DNA from: Kiritimatiellia bacterium | GTDB taxonomy: Bacteria; Verrucomicrobiota; Kiritimatiellia; RFP12; UBA1067 | Assembly: GCA_017631385.1 (NCBI GenBank) | Contig: JAGBTH010000003.1 | Span: forward strand, 1 to 34,071 | Reading direction: 5' to 3' | DNA length: 34,071 nt | Part shown: piece after piece, positions 22,505 through 31,795 of the stretch | How positions within the stretch are numbered: the first letter of the stretch is position 1 | Layout of the letters: every line of letters starts with the position of its first letter | Notes under the pieces: model-generated | What the model was told of the DNA's origin: nothing | Databases searched by the model: none | What the model saw: only the letters and a program-made list of their open reading frames with translations | Made by a program: the position numbers and the translations under genes

Positions 22505-25500
22505 ATGCAAAAAAAAGTATTTACAGTTTCTATAATAGTAGTGGGGTTATTTTTATCGTGCGTATTAAAAGCTGCGCCCGCTATCGTTAGTCCTAACGAT
22601 TATGCGATAGTTCCAGTATTGACGGATACGATGAAAGGATATCTTTCGGATCCGGAGTTTCTAAAAACATCGACATCTTATTTTTCAGATAAGAATACTG
22701 AAAAACGCAGGGAATACAAGTACGAATATACATCCAATAACTCTGTGCCGGTTACTCTAACGTGGTCTGGAACGAGCGGTGAATGTATAGTTAAACTCTG
22801 GCGCACGAATAAGGATACTGAAGCTAAGCCTTTATTTACAAAGACTGTTGCAGGTAACTCGCTAAAATGTTACGATCTTGAGGTCGGGCGTAATTATTCT
22901 TGGAGTGTCTCTGATGATATAGGAACAATAATCGGTCACTTTTTTACGGAAGGTACAGCTCCTCGTATCATTCGTTCGATTAAAGACCCCAGTTTAAAGG
23001 GAGCTGATTGTTCTAATGGCCGTGATATAGGCGGCTGGCTTACCGCCGATGGCAAGAAGCGCGTTAAACAAGGTTTGATTTATCGCTCTGCATATATTGA
23101 ATATTGTAGTCCTAGTGGTGAAGAAGTATATATGCCGATGGGATATCTAAAGGATACGCTCGGTATTAAATTAGATCTTGATCTTCGTACGATTGATAAT
23201 ATTAGAATGTATAAGGATTGGCCATGTACGTGGGATACTATTGACGGGATTATGGATGGGGATGAGATCCTTACCCAATCTAGCATCGGTCCTGGCGTTG
23301 TGCGTTGTTGTATTGAAAATGAAACAGCTGGCTTAGGCCCGAATGGTAATGGTATTGAATTTCCTAATCAAACCTCATTTACTTCTACATTAAAAAACGC
23401 TAAAGGTGAAACTCAGTCCTTAAAACAAAATAAGATAGCTGTATGGACGGCATTTAATAAGATTTATGAGTCAGCAATAGTAAAATCTGAGAGCGTACTT
23501 TTTCACTGTTATCAAGGTAAGGATCGTACAGGTTCGCTCGCTTTTCTTATTCATGGTCTTTTAGGAGTTTCACAAACTGATGCTAAAAAGGATTACGGAA
23601 CTGCTTTATTTTGTAATGATGACTCAACAATGACCTATACTAGTATAAATAATCTTTATGATAAATTAGTAAGTTATGATACAGCTGAGACTAAAACATT
23701 TCAAGGTGGTTGTGAGCAATATTTGATTAGCTGCGGTACTGAAGCAGGGGACTCCGATGCTGCGGTAAAGGTCGCTAGGTTTAAGCTAGACATGCTCGAA
23801 GATGTCGAGATGGCGCTAGAAGTAGAAGTCGAAGAAGAGCCAGAGGAAAATTTAGCAACGAGAACAGTGGCGATTGATGGAGGATATAAGATTTTCGGCC
23901 TTGGCGAAAACCGCAATGAAACCGCGGTTATCTTTACAAGAACTGGATTAAGTACGTGGACTGTGCCTATAGATATTAAAAACGCCCAGTTCCTCGTTGT
24001 CGGTGGTGGTGGCGGCGGCGGCGCAGATTGTAACGATGACGCTACTTCCGGTGGTTCCGGCGGCGGCGGCGGTGGTGTTGTCACAGGCGAAGTCGATTTA
24101 ACTAAGGGTACTACGGTAACTGTAACTGTAGGTGCCGGCGGCGCAGGCGGTAAGGTTCAGACGAATCAAAGAGATGGCGCGTCGTCTGGTAATTATTACG
24201 GCGGTTCCTGTAAGGGCGGCAACTCAACTCTCGTTGTAGACGATACTGTTTATGTTACCGCTTACGGCGGCGGTCGCGATCAGGGTGTTACTAAGTCGGG
24301 GACTTCATCGGTAACTGTAGCGAATATGACTGAAGGCGGTCAAGGCGGATCTAACGCAGGCTCTCGCGGCGGAATTACGGCAGTTCAGTCTACGAATCCT
24401 CAAATGGGTGTTGTAGCTTCCGTTGAAACTCTTCATAACTGCACAACCTATGGTAATAAGGGCGGTAAAGGTTGTTCTGATTCTTTTTACGGATTCCCTT
24501 CTGCCGGCGGTGGCGGCGGCGCTACTGAAGCCGGTGGTGACGCTGGTAATGACGCTCAAGGCTGGCCAGGCGGTAAGGGTGGTGAAGGTTTAGCTTCTGA
24601 TATTACCGGTGTTCGCCTTGTTTACGGTTCTGGTGGCGGAGGAGCTTCGACTCAAGGTGAGTTAGGCGGCGAAGGTAGCGAAGGCGCCGGTAACGGCGGC
24701 GATCGCAGCGATCCACAGGGAACTTCGGCTCTCGTCAATCAGGGCGGCGGCGGCGGTGGTACCAGTCGAGAAGCTACGAATGGCGGCGCCGGTGGCTCGG
24801 GTATCGTAGTTGTTCGCTATGTTTCAACTCATATCAATAACTATATTTTCGCCGATGAGCTTGAATCTGCCGTTAATGCGTCAATTGATGGTAAGCAGTT
24901 CGTATATAATGGTCAGGTTCAAACTCCATTATCAGATGAGCTCTTAAATTCCGAAAAATATATTATCAGCGGTGATCCGACTGCGCGTGAAGCTGGAACT
25001 TATACCTTTGCAGTTACACCTAATGATGGCTATGCGTGGGATGATGAAACTCGTACGTCAAAAGAATTTACATGGAGTATTCTTAAAATTGATCCGTCTT
25101 ACGGATATGTTAAAGAAATTGGCGATGAAGTAGTAGTTGTATTTACAAACCATACGGTAGTCTCATCGTGGACGGTTCCTTATGATATTTATAATGCCCA
25201 GTTCCTCGTAGTGGGCGGTGGCGGCGGAGGCGGTGCTGATGCGCGCAGCAGCGATGCGAGTACCGGCGGTGCAGGTGGTGGTGGCGGAGGTGTTGTTACA
25301 GGCCTTGTCAATTTTGTAGAGGGCGATTGTTTAACAGTTAATGTCGGCGCTGGTGGTCAGGGCGGCTCTCCCGGCAAGAGTCCTACTGGTTTCAATAATC
25401 ATTTTGGTGCTTCGTATCCAGGAGAAGAGTCCCAATTCTCTATTGACGGACTTGAAATGTATGTTAAGGCTTATGGTGGCGGACGCGATCAAGGTGTTAG

Positions 25501-28500
25501 TGGCAATAGCAGTAAGTATAGTACATATACTTATTACGAAGGCGGTAAAGGCGGATCTAACGCCGGATCTCGCGGCAATTGCAAGACTGAACAGTCTGAG
25601 GCTGTTGCAGGTGTGAAAAATGATGTTGCCAACCGCCTTATTGCGATTGATTTAACATTAGCTCATAAGGGCGGTAATGGAGAAAGTGGATCCATAAATT
25701 ATTATGGATATCCGGCGGCCGGCGGCGGAGGCGGTGCATTGACCGCGGGTAGTGACGGAGAGAGTTATTGGCAAGGCAATTACGATGAACCGAACTTTTG
25801 GCGCGGCGGTAATGGCGGCGAAGGCTTAGCTTCTTCGATTACAGGTGAAGAACTCGTATATGGTTCTGGCGGCGGCGGCGCATCTACAATGGGTGATTAT
25901 GTCGCGTTGGGCGGTACCGGCGCTGGTAATGGCGGAAATAATAATGAGAGTACTAATTACGGTCAAGGTACTTCGGCTCTCGCCAATCAAGGCGGCGGCG
26001 GAGGCGGCAGTAGCCGCAAAACTGCGAATGGCGGCTCTGGCGGATCGGGTATTGTCGTTTTCCGATTCAATACTGTAAACCATACGGTAGGATTGCCCGT
26101 TGTTGAGAACGCTACGTGGTGGTATAACGGTGAGGAGGTCTCGTCATCTGTTCTGGTAGGTGCCGGCTCTAATGCTAAGTTCATTCTTAAAGCTGATAAG
26201 GGCTATGTAATTGTTGAAGGCGAAGAAAAATCAACTGAAAAGACATTTACGTGTGAATCAATAAGAAGTGATATTACTGTAAGTGTTGACGGCGTAAGTG
26301 TTGAAGCGCTTCCTGTCATAGCTGAAATTAATGGGGTTAAATATACTTCGTTTACGGATGCAATTGAGGAGGCTACTGATGGCGCTGAGATTATTCTTCT
26401 CGCTAATGTAGAATTGCTTAATGATTTAAATGTAAATAAAAATGTCACATTTATTCTTGGCGATTATACATTTACCGTTCCAACTGATAAGAAAGTTACA
26501 GTAGTTGAGGGTTGTATGCTTACATTTACCTGCGCCGCGGGAGGACTCGTAGTGGATGGTACAATCGCTGTTAACGGAACGCTCGATGTTTCGCAGCTTT
26601 CGTACGGCACAAGTGGTCTTATCGCGGGTAACGCCAGTAGTCTCACGATTAGTTCTACGGGTAAAGTTAAACTTATGAGCGTTTTGGATTCGGTTTCGCC
26701 TAACTGGATGATGGCTGATAATGGTGCGTTCTTTAACGGCACGGTATCCGGTGCGCAACTTGTTCAGGGGGATGTTACTTATACTTATGCGAATGGTCTT
26801 TGGGCTACGGGTGATGATGTTGCCGTGACGATGATAGAAAGTAACGGCTACACATTTAACGAGAGCTTTAACTCTCTTAGTGCAGCTCTTGCGGCGGCTC
26901 AGTCCGGCGGTACTATCACTCTTCTTAATGACGTAACCGGTGCCGGTTTAGTTATTGAAAAGCCTATTACTATTGATTTTAATGGTAAGGTGTATGCCTT
27001 TGAAAGTGGCGTTGGTGATGACGCGAAGTGTGGTTTTGAGATTCTTGAGGCTAATACGGTTACCCTTAAGAACGGAACATTAGAGATTTCGGAATCGGCT
27101 ACCGATTCGCTCGAAGCTGTCATTAAGAATTCAGGTGACTTAATTCTTCAGAATGTGACTGTCGACGGTACGATTATGTTCACATCTGGTTCTGTGAAGG
27201 GCGATGTCGAAGATAATCTCGTAATCCCCGAAGAGCTTAAGCTCGCGTTAGATGAAAATGGCGCCTATGTTCTCGTAGCTAAAGATGTTTTAGCGGCGGT
27301 TGGCGATAAACTCTTCGAGACTCTTTTAGAAGCTTCGGCCGCTTCTAAGTCGGGCGATACGATTCTTCTTAAGAAAGATGTAACTATTGAAGAGTCTATT
27401 CAGATTCCAGCCGGTGTTACCTTCAACTTGAATGGGTACACTGTTAATGTAAAATCTTCGCTTATCATTAATGGTACTCTCTCGGGCGCTGGAACAATTA
27501 ATCTTAGCTCCTTAGAAGCTACAGTAACTGGCGCTCAAGGTCTCAATGTTGCTTCGGCTATTGAGAATTACAAGGTTGTCTATGCTAATGGAGTTTATTC
27601 GCTCGAAGAAATTCCAGCTGAGTTCGCAGCGCAGGTCGGTACTACTAAGTATACTAACCTTACCGCTGCATTCGCCGCGCTTGAAAAGGCGGGTAACCTT
27701 AATAATGTCACCGTTCAACTTATCGCTAACTCGAAGGAGGATGTTGAGGTTCCTGCTGGATTTAAGGGGACGATTGATCTTGGAGGGTATATTTTAAGAG
27801 GTGCTATCGCAGCTAATGGATCTTCTAATAATATAATAGAATTAACTATTAAAAATGGTTATATTAGGCTCGAAGGTCGTACAAAAATGGGTGTAATTGG
27901 TGGTAGGTATTGTAAATTTATTTTTAACGACTTGGATCTTTATACTGATTGTCATGGCGTCATATTAGAAAACAATGCCACCTGTACAGTTAATAGTGGT
28001 ACGTATGTAATTGGTGATAAGAGCGGTGCTTATCTATTCTATCTTTACAATGATAGTATTTTAGGTACTTTTATTACTAGTAAGGCTACGCTTACAATTA
28101 ACGGTGGTAAGTTTAGTAGGGTAGATGTTGGCGGTAATGAATCGTATGCTATTCAGGTTTCTAATAAAATTTCCGATCCGATAGTTAATGTTTATGGTGG
28201 CGAATTTACAGGATTTGACGCTGTGTTAAATTTAGGCATGAGTGGCTCTTCATATTGCAATGTTTACGGCGGCAAATATACAGGAGGGATAGAGGTTGGT
28301 ACTGGTAATCCTACGATAAGTGGCGGCTGGTTTAATAAGAATCCCGCCAGCTATGTCGCCAGTGGCTACTGCGCTGTTTCTACAACCGCGAATAATAAGG
28401 GGCCGTGGACAGTCGTTCCGTATCCTGAAAAGGATAATGGCGCTGCCTACACGGCTTCGTATACGCCAGCTGCGGCTACGGCTCTTTATGAGAATTCAAC

Positions 28501-28828
28501 AAGAAGTGTCGCGGTTAAGGTTAATGGAGAGGTTCAGAAGGGTGATAATGCGATTAAGGCGATCAATGACGCGGTCGCATGCTTCGAGGACGCCATCTCC
28601 TTTAATGAAAATGCCGCCGACCTGAACGTCGCGGTCGAAGTGACCGAGGTTAATACCGAGGATCCCGCAGCTTCGACTGTAGTTGTTAAACGCGGCGATA
28701 CTGGCACCCCTATTACTCTTAAGACAACGCCTACTGCGAAGTACTTCCACCCAGAAACTGATTCTTGGGATTATACTAAGCCAGAAACAGGCGCAGTAAT
28801 CTTTAAGATTGTTTTTGAGGCGAAGTAA
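22505..28828 (+). CDS. Giant secreted protein: tyrosine-phosphatase domain, two glycine-rich domains, beta-helix-like repeats
   Basis: This is a 2107-residue protein with a Sec signal peptide (MQKKVFTVSIIVVGLFLSCV, cleavage near LKAAP). A short beta domain precedes a tyrosine/dual-specificity phosphatase-like domain (about residues 155-400). That domain has GRDIGGWLTADGKKR, GLIYRSA and the CX5R loop HCYQGKDRTGS (Cys335, Arg341), the pattern of secreted IphP/LipA-type (Y_phosphatase3) enzymes. Two glycine-rich domains follow (about 470-775 and 880-1190), each starting AQFLVVGGGGGGG and of the Gly_rich/ALK-LTK type, separated by an MBG-like domain. From about 1280 there are four repeats (for example YTSFTDAIEEATDGAEIILL) of a beta-helix pattern, then a unique tail. 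No PEP-CTERM, barrel or sorting signal is seen at the C-terminus. It is transcribed alone from a strong promoter. Surface attachment or release is undetermined. Confidence 0.85.
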   Translation: MQKKVFTVSIIVVGLFLSCVLKAAPAIVSPNDYAIVPVLTDTMKGYLSDPEFLKTSTSYFSDKNTEKRREYKYEYTSNNSVPVTLTWSGTSGECIVKLWRTNKDTEAKPLFTKTVAGNSLKCYDLEVGRNYSWSVSDDIGTIIGHFFTEGTAPRIIRSIKDPSLKGADCSNGRDIGGWLTADGKKRVKQGLIYRSAYIEYCSPSGEEVYMPMGYLKDTLGIKLDLDLRTIDNIRMYKDWPCTWDTIDGIMDGDEILTQSSIGPGVVRCCIENETAGLGPNGNGIEFPNQTSFTSTLKNAKGETQSLKQNKIAVWTAFNKIYESAIVKSESVLFHCYQGKDRTGSLAFLIHGLLGVSQTDAKKDYGTALFCNDDSTMTYTSINNLYDKLVSYDTAETKTFQGGCEQYLISCGTEAGDSDAAVKVARFKLDMLEDVEMALEVEVEEEPEENLATRTVAIDGGYKIFGLGENRNETAVIFTRTGLSTWTVPIDIKNAQFLVVGGGGGGGADCNDDATSGGSGGGGGGVVTGEVDLTKGTTVTVTVGAGGAGGKVQTNQRDGASSGNYYGGSCKGGNSTLVVDDTVYVTAYGGGRDQGVTKSGTSSVTVANMTEGGQGGSNAGSRGGITAVQSTNPQMGVVASVETLHNCTTYGNKGGKGCSDSFYGFPSAGGGGGATEAGGDAGNDAQGWPGGKGGEGLASDITGVRLVYGSGGGGASTQGELGGEGSEGAGNGGDRSDPQGTSALVNQGGGGGGTSREATNGGAGGSGIVVVRYVSTHINNYIFADELESAVNASIDGKQFVYNGQVQTPLSDELLNSEKYIISGDPTAREAGTYTFAVTPNDGYAWDDETRTSKEFTWSILKIDPSYGYVKEIGDEVVVVFTNHTVVSSWTVPYDIYNAQFLVVGGGGGGGADARSSDASTGGAGGGGGGVVTGLVNFVEGDCLTVNVGAGGQGGSPGKSPTGFNNHFGASYPGEESQFSIDGLEMYVKAYGGGRDQGVSGNSSKYSTYTYYEGGKGGSNAGSRGNCKTEQSEAVAGVKNDVANRLIAIDLTLAHKGGNGESGSINYYGYPAAGGGGGALTAGSDGESYWQGNYDEPNFWRGGNGGEGLASSITGEELVYGSGGGGASTMGDYVALGGTGAGNGGNNNESTNYGQGTSALANQGGGGGGSSRKTANGGSGGSGIVVFRFNTVNHTVGLPVVENATWWYNGEEVSSSVLVGAGSNAKFILKADKGYVIVEGEEKSTEKTFTCESIRSDITVSVDGVSVEALPVIAEINGVKYTSFTDAIEEATDGAEIILLANVELLNDLNVNKNVTFILGDYTFTVPTDKKVTVVEGCMLTFTCAAGGLVVDGTIAVNGTLDVSQLSYGTSGLIAGNASSLTISSTGKVKLMSVLDSVSPNWMMADNGAFFNGTVSGAQLVQGDVTYTYANGLWATGDDVAVTMIESNGYTFNESFNSLSAALAAAQSGGTITLLNDVTGAGLVIEKPITIDFNGKVYAFESGVGDDAKCGFEILEANTVTLKNGTLEISESATDSLEAVIKNSGDLILQNVTVDGTIMFTSGSVKGDVEDNLVIPEELKLALDENGAYVLVAKDVLAAVGDKLFETLLEASAASKSGDTILLKKDVTIEESIQIPAGVTFNLNGYTVNVKSSLIINGTLSGAGTINLSSLEATVTGAQGLNVASAIENYKVVYANGVYSLEEIPAEFAAQVGTTKYTNLTAAFAALEKAGNLNNVTVQLIANSKEDVEVPAGFKGTIDLGGYILRGAIAANGSSNNIIELTIKNGYIRLEGRTKMGVIGGRYCKFIFNDLDLYTDCHGVILENNATCTVNSGTYVIGDKSGAYLFYLYNDSILGTFITSKATLTINGGKFSRVDVGGNESYAIQVSNKISDPIVNVYGGEFTGFDAVLNLGMSGSSYCNVYGGKYTGGIEVGTGNPTISGGWFNKNPASYVASGYCAVSTTANNKGPWTVVPYPEKDNGAAYTASYTPAAATALYENSTRSVAVKVNGEVQKGDNAIKAINDAVACFEDAISFNENAADLNVAVEVTEVNTEDPAASTVVVKRGDTGTPITLKTTPTAKYFHPETDSWDYTKPETGAVIFKIVFEAK

Positions 28829-28854
28829 GTATATATACATAAGTAATAAAAATT

Positions 28855-28875
28855 AACCCTGCTCAAGAAAGGGTT
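28855..28875 (+). terminator. Weak hairpin downstream of the giant gene
   Basis: AACCCT (28855-28860) pairs with AGGGTT (28870-28875) around a nine-base loop, 26 bases after the stop codon. There is no clean T-run directly after it, so as an intrinsic terminator it is weak; it may work with the repeat element that begins ten bases later. Confidence 0.35.
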
Positions 28876-28885
28876 CTTAATACTC

Positions 28886-28950
28886 TTTTAGCCCCTCACG
28901 AGCTCAAAGACAAAAGGTGCGCACCTTTTACCCTGGAGGTGCGCACTTCT
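28886..28950. repeat. Hairpin-forming intergenic repeat, copy 1
   Basis: Positions 28886-28943 match 34014-34071 at 49 of 58 bases (counted by eye). The copy contains a perfect 18-base palindrome, AAAAGGTGCGCACCTTTT (28912-28929). It also has a second GGTGCGCAC (28938-28946) that can pair with the GTGCGCACC of the palindrome across a 12-base loop. The RNA could therefore form either two small hairpins or one long GC-rich hairpin. It sits in the tail region of the giant gene and upstream of the efflux operon, so it may be a terminator or a REP-like element. Confidence 0.75.
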
Positions 28951-29007
28951 TATATAAAATTTCCTCAGTTACTGACAGAATTCGTATTTTAAAACAGCGG
29001 CAAAATA

Positions 29008-29016
29008 TGATATAAT
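29008..29016 (+). promoter_or_regulatory. Extended -10 element for the efflux operon
   Basis: TGATATAAT lies 32 bases before the ATG at 29049, predicting a leader of about 26 bases. No Shine-Dalgarno is visible in the AT-rich leader and no strong -35 is found. Confidence 0.55.
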
Positions 29017-29048
29017 TGTTGAATAATTGAATGTCAAAATAAATATAT

Positions 29049-30500
29049 ATGTCGTTATCGAAGTCACATAAAATATTGTTTATACTATTTAGTATATCCA
29101 TTTTCTTGTTTGGATGTAGCGCTGTTAAAGAAGCGCGTGTTCAGCAAGATAAGTCTAAAAAAGTAATGTATGAAGATTTAGCCGATAAATGCGAGTTTAA
29201 ACCTATAAAACTCGCTTCTACTAAGCTCTCAGATTTAGTTGCTTTTGCTATGACTAATAGGCCAGCTATGGTTTCGGCTGCGTTGGCTGTTAAAGACGCG
29301 AGACTTCAATTAAAATCAATCGCTGCGGATGCACCCTTAGCATCTAAAACGCCTTGGAGCGCGTTAGATGCGAATCTTTCGCTAGGCTATTCGGAGTCGT
29401 CTTCAGCTGAACATTTTAAGGATTTTGATAGTTCTACAGAACGCGGTTCGGCGTCTAGCTCCTTGTCATTAGATCTTTTACTTTATGACTTTGGGCGTAA
29501 TGATGCGCGTCAGCGCTCTGCAGCTGAGAAGGTGATTGCCGCTGAGCTTGAGCTTATTCAAGAAGGTTATAAAGTCTTTTATGAAGTTGCTTCGGCATAT
29601 TTTACACTTATGTGCAATGAGGCTCTTTGTGAAGTAGCTTCTACTAATATTACTCAATATGCTACGCATTTAGCCCAGGCTGAAGATAGATATGAGCAGG
29701 GTTACGCTCAGAAGCTAGATATTCTTAGAGCTAAACTTGACTTAGCGCGAGCTCAAGAAGGCGCTGTAGCGGCTTCTAACGATGTTGATATAGCGGGCGC
29801 TAATCTTGTAGCGTATTTAGGTATAAACGCGGCGCAGGGTAAGCATAATTCCGTTTTAGGTGGCCGTTTAGGCGGCTTAAATCGCGTAATGCGTGGATTC
29901 AATGATTCAACTGGGACGGTGGAGTCAGTTTTCGCAGAAGCTAGAATAAATGCTCCAGCCTTAAAGGTTGCGCGTGCGCGTTTACGCGCGGCGTCAGCTG
30001 ACGTAGATTATGCGATCGCGGATTTAAAGCCTAATATTTCGGCTAGTCTTTCGTTAAATTGGACGGATCCATTATGGATGTGGCGTTGGGGCTTAAGTAG
30101 CGCCCAGTCTCTTTTCACTGGCTGGAGAAAGACTACTGCTTTAGAGCGTGCGACGCTCGCTCTTAAGGTAAGCGAAAATCAGGTTGCCTCAGCTGAGTTA
30201 CAGCTCTCGCGTAATTTAGAGGTGGCGCTCGCTGAGCGCGATAATGCTAATGAGGCCGAAAAGACAGCTAACGAAAGCCTTATTCAAGCTAGAGAAAATC
30301 TCGAGACGGTACTTTCGCAGTATGAAGTAGAGGAGGTTTCGCGTATTGAATTTACTGATGCGGTTTCAAGTTATACCGAAGCGCTTGGTAATAGAGTTAA
30401 GAGTTTTTATAGGGGTCAGATTGCTGAGGCGGCTTTATTTGAACTTATAGGAATGATTCCTCAATATAACGAAGAGAATGTAATGGAGAAAAGAAAATGA
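29049..30500 (+). CDS. TolC-family outer-membrane efflux lipoprotein
   Basis: This 483-residue protein forms the outer-membrane channel of a tripartite exporter. The N-terminus is a lipoprotein signal (MSLSKSHKILFILFSISIFL, then FGC; lipidated Cys23). Long Ala/Glu/Lys-rich helices with two related halves follow (LRAKLDLARAQEGAVAASND and, later, ALKVSENQVASAELQLSRNL), the alpha-barrel pattern of TolC/OprM proteins. The segment SLDLLLYDFGRNDARQRSA matches the conserved strand-to-helix junction, and LFTGWRKTTAL is its second-half counterpart. It is the first gene of a four-gene set coupled by ATGA overlaps, so it is the dedicated channel of the adaptor and ABC proteins that follow. Confidence 0.93.
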   Translation: MSLSKSHKILFILFSISIFLFGCSAVKEARVQQDKSKKVMYEDLADKCEFKPIKLASTKLSDLVAFAMTNRPAMVSAALAVKDARLQLKSIAADAPLASKTPWSALDANLSLGYSESSSAEHFKDFDSSTERGSASSSLSLDLLLYDFGRNDARQRSAAEKVIAAELELIQEGYKVFYEVASAYFTLMCNEALCEVASTNITQYATHLAQAEDRYEQGYAQKLDILRAKLDLARAQEGAVAASNDVDIAGANLVAYLGINAAQGKHNSVLGGRLGGLNRVMRGFNDSTGTVESVFAEARINAPALKVARARLRAASADVDYAIADLKPNISASLSLNWTDPLWMWRWGLSSAQSLFTGWRKTTALERATLALKVSENQVASAELQLSRNLEVALAERDNANEAEKTANESLIQARENLETVLSQYEVEEVSRIEFTDAVSSYTEALGNRVKSFYRGQIAEAALFELIGMIPQYNEENVMEKRK

Positions 30501-31795
30501 AAAAGTTTTTAATATGGTTCTTAATACTTGGCGCTATAGCTGGCGGGGCGGCTTGGTACTTTTTAGGTGGTCCAACTGATAAAAAAAATGAGTTTTCCTA
30601 TAGGATAGTAGAGGTTGTTAAATCTGATATTGTACGTAATGTTCAAGCTACTGGTATTGTAACACCGCGCAATAGCTCGAATGGTATTCCCGTAGGCGCT
30701 CAGGTAAATGGTAAAATTATCAAGCTTTTTGTAGATTACAATTCTACGGTAACTAATGGTCAGATTGTAGCTCTTATTGATCCGCGTGTTTATGACGCAT
30801 CTTATAAGATTGCATTAGCGCAGTTACATGTTAATGAGGCGAATGTTCTTAATCGTAAAGCTACGCTTAAGTCGGCTGAGGCTGCGTTAGTTTTAGCCCA
30901 AAAGACATACGAGCGTAAAAAGGCTCTTGTGGAGAGAAAAACGGCCGCTCAAGTAGAGCTTGATACGGCTATAGAATCTCTCGCTAATGCCGAGGCTAAT
31001 CTTGATAGCGCTAAGGCGAGTTTAGCGAGTGCATTGGCGTCGGTCGAACAGTCGCGCGCTTCGGCTGAGAAGGCGAAAGCTGACTTAGAGTTTTGCACGA
31101 TTGTCTCGCCAGTTGATGGTATTGTAATTGATAGAAAAGTCGAGGAGGGCGAAACGGTAGTTTCGTCGATGAACGCAGTACCGGTTTTGACGATTGCTGA
31201 AGATCTTAAGACTGTTTGGGTAGAAGCTACGATTCCCGAAGCTGACATCGGTAATATTAAGGTTGGTCAAAGCGTTTCGTTTACGGCTGACGCGTATCGC
31301 AGACGTTTTTCAGGGCGTGTTAAACAGATTCGTAAGGCCGCGACCACGACCAATAATGTTGTTACATTCCCTGTCATTATCGAGGCTGAGAACCCTGATG
31401 AAATGCTTTTTCCAGGGATGACGGCTACTCTTTCAATTGAAACAGCGCGTGCTAACGATGTTGTTTCGGTGCCTTCGTCAGCGTTTCGCTTTAGACCTAA
31501 GAGCGAAGATCTTGATAGAATCGAGGGCGAGATTCCTCGCGGCAAAAAGCTTTGGTTTAAGCCTTCTCAAGAAGGCGCTCCTCTTGAATATTTGTTGGTA
31601 ACTGAAGGCGTAAGTGATAATTCATTTACCCAGATTGTGGTTGATGATGCTGAGAAGCTTCTTGGTCGCGAGGCTGTGATCGATTACGAAATAAAGACAG
31701 CTAAAAAGGCGAAGGCTGATGAGACTAATCCCTTTATGCCTAAGCGCATGCAGCGCAATAAGAATAGGGGCACAGCGCCGGAGCCTAAAAAATGA
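30497..31795 (+). CDS. MacA/HlyD-type periplasmic adaptor protein
   Basis: This 432-residue membrane-fusion protein has an N-terminal membrane anchor (FLIWFLILGAIAGGAAWYFL). The first lipoyl half (GAQVNGKIIKLFVDYNSTVT) precedes a long coiled-coil hairpin rich in Ala, Glu and Lys (about residues 110-195). The second lipoyl half (FCTIVSPVDGIVIDRKVEEG) and beta-barrel/membrane-proximal domains follow. In MacAB-TolC-type pumps this protein links the inner-membrane ABC transporter to the outer-membrane channel and stimulates ATP hydrolysis. The C-terminal tail is basic (MPKRMQRNKNRG). It overlaps both neighbours by ATGA. Confidence 0.93.
   Translation: MKKFLIWFLILGAIAGGAAWYFLGGPTDKKNEFSYRIVEVVKSDIVRNVQATGIVTPRNSSNGIPVGAQVNGKIIKLFVDYNSTVTNGQIVALIDPRVYDASYKIALAQLHVNEANVLNRKATLKSAEAALVLAQKTYERKKALVERKTAAQVELDTAIESLANAEANLDSAKASLASALASVEQSRASAEKAKADLEFCTIVSPVDGIVIDRKVEEGETVVSSMNAVPVLTIAEDLKTVWVEATIPEADIGNIKVGQSVSFTADAYRRRFSGRVKQIRKAATTTNNVVTFPVIIEAENPDEMLFPGMTATLSIETARANDVVSVPSSAFRFRPKSEDLDRIEGEIPRGKKLWFKPSQEGAPLEYLLVTEGVSDNSFTQIVVDDAEKLLGREAVIDYEIKTAKKAKADETNPFMPKRMQRNKNRGTAPEPKK

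Noticed and set aside
23701..24084. 127-codon minus-strand proline-rich ORF
   Set aside because: It is the antisense shadow of the glycine-rich domain; runs of glycine codons read as proline on the other strand, and there is no start context or family match.
28886..28950. CRISPR repeat or attachment site
   Set aside because: There are only two copies 5 kb apart with no spacer array, cas genes, integrase or tRNA; the hairpin structure fits a terminator or REP-like element better.
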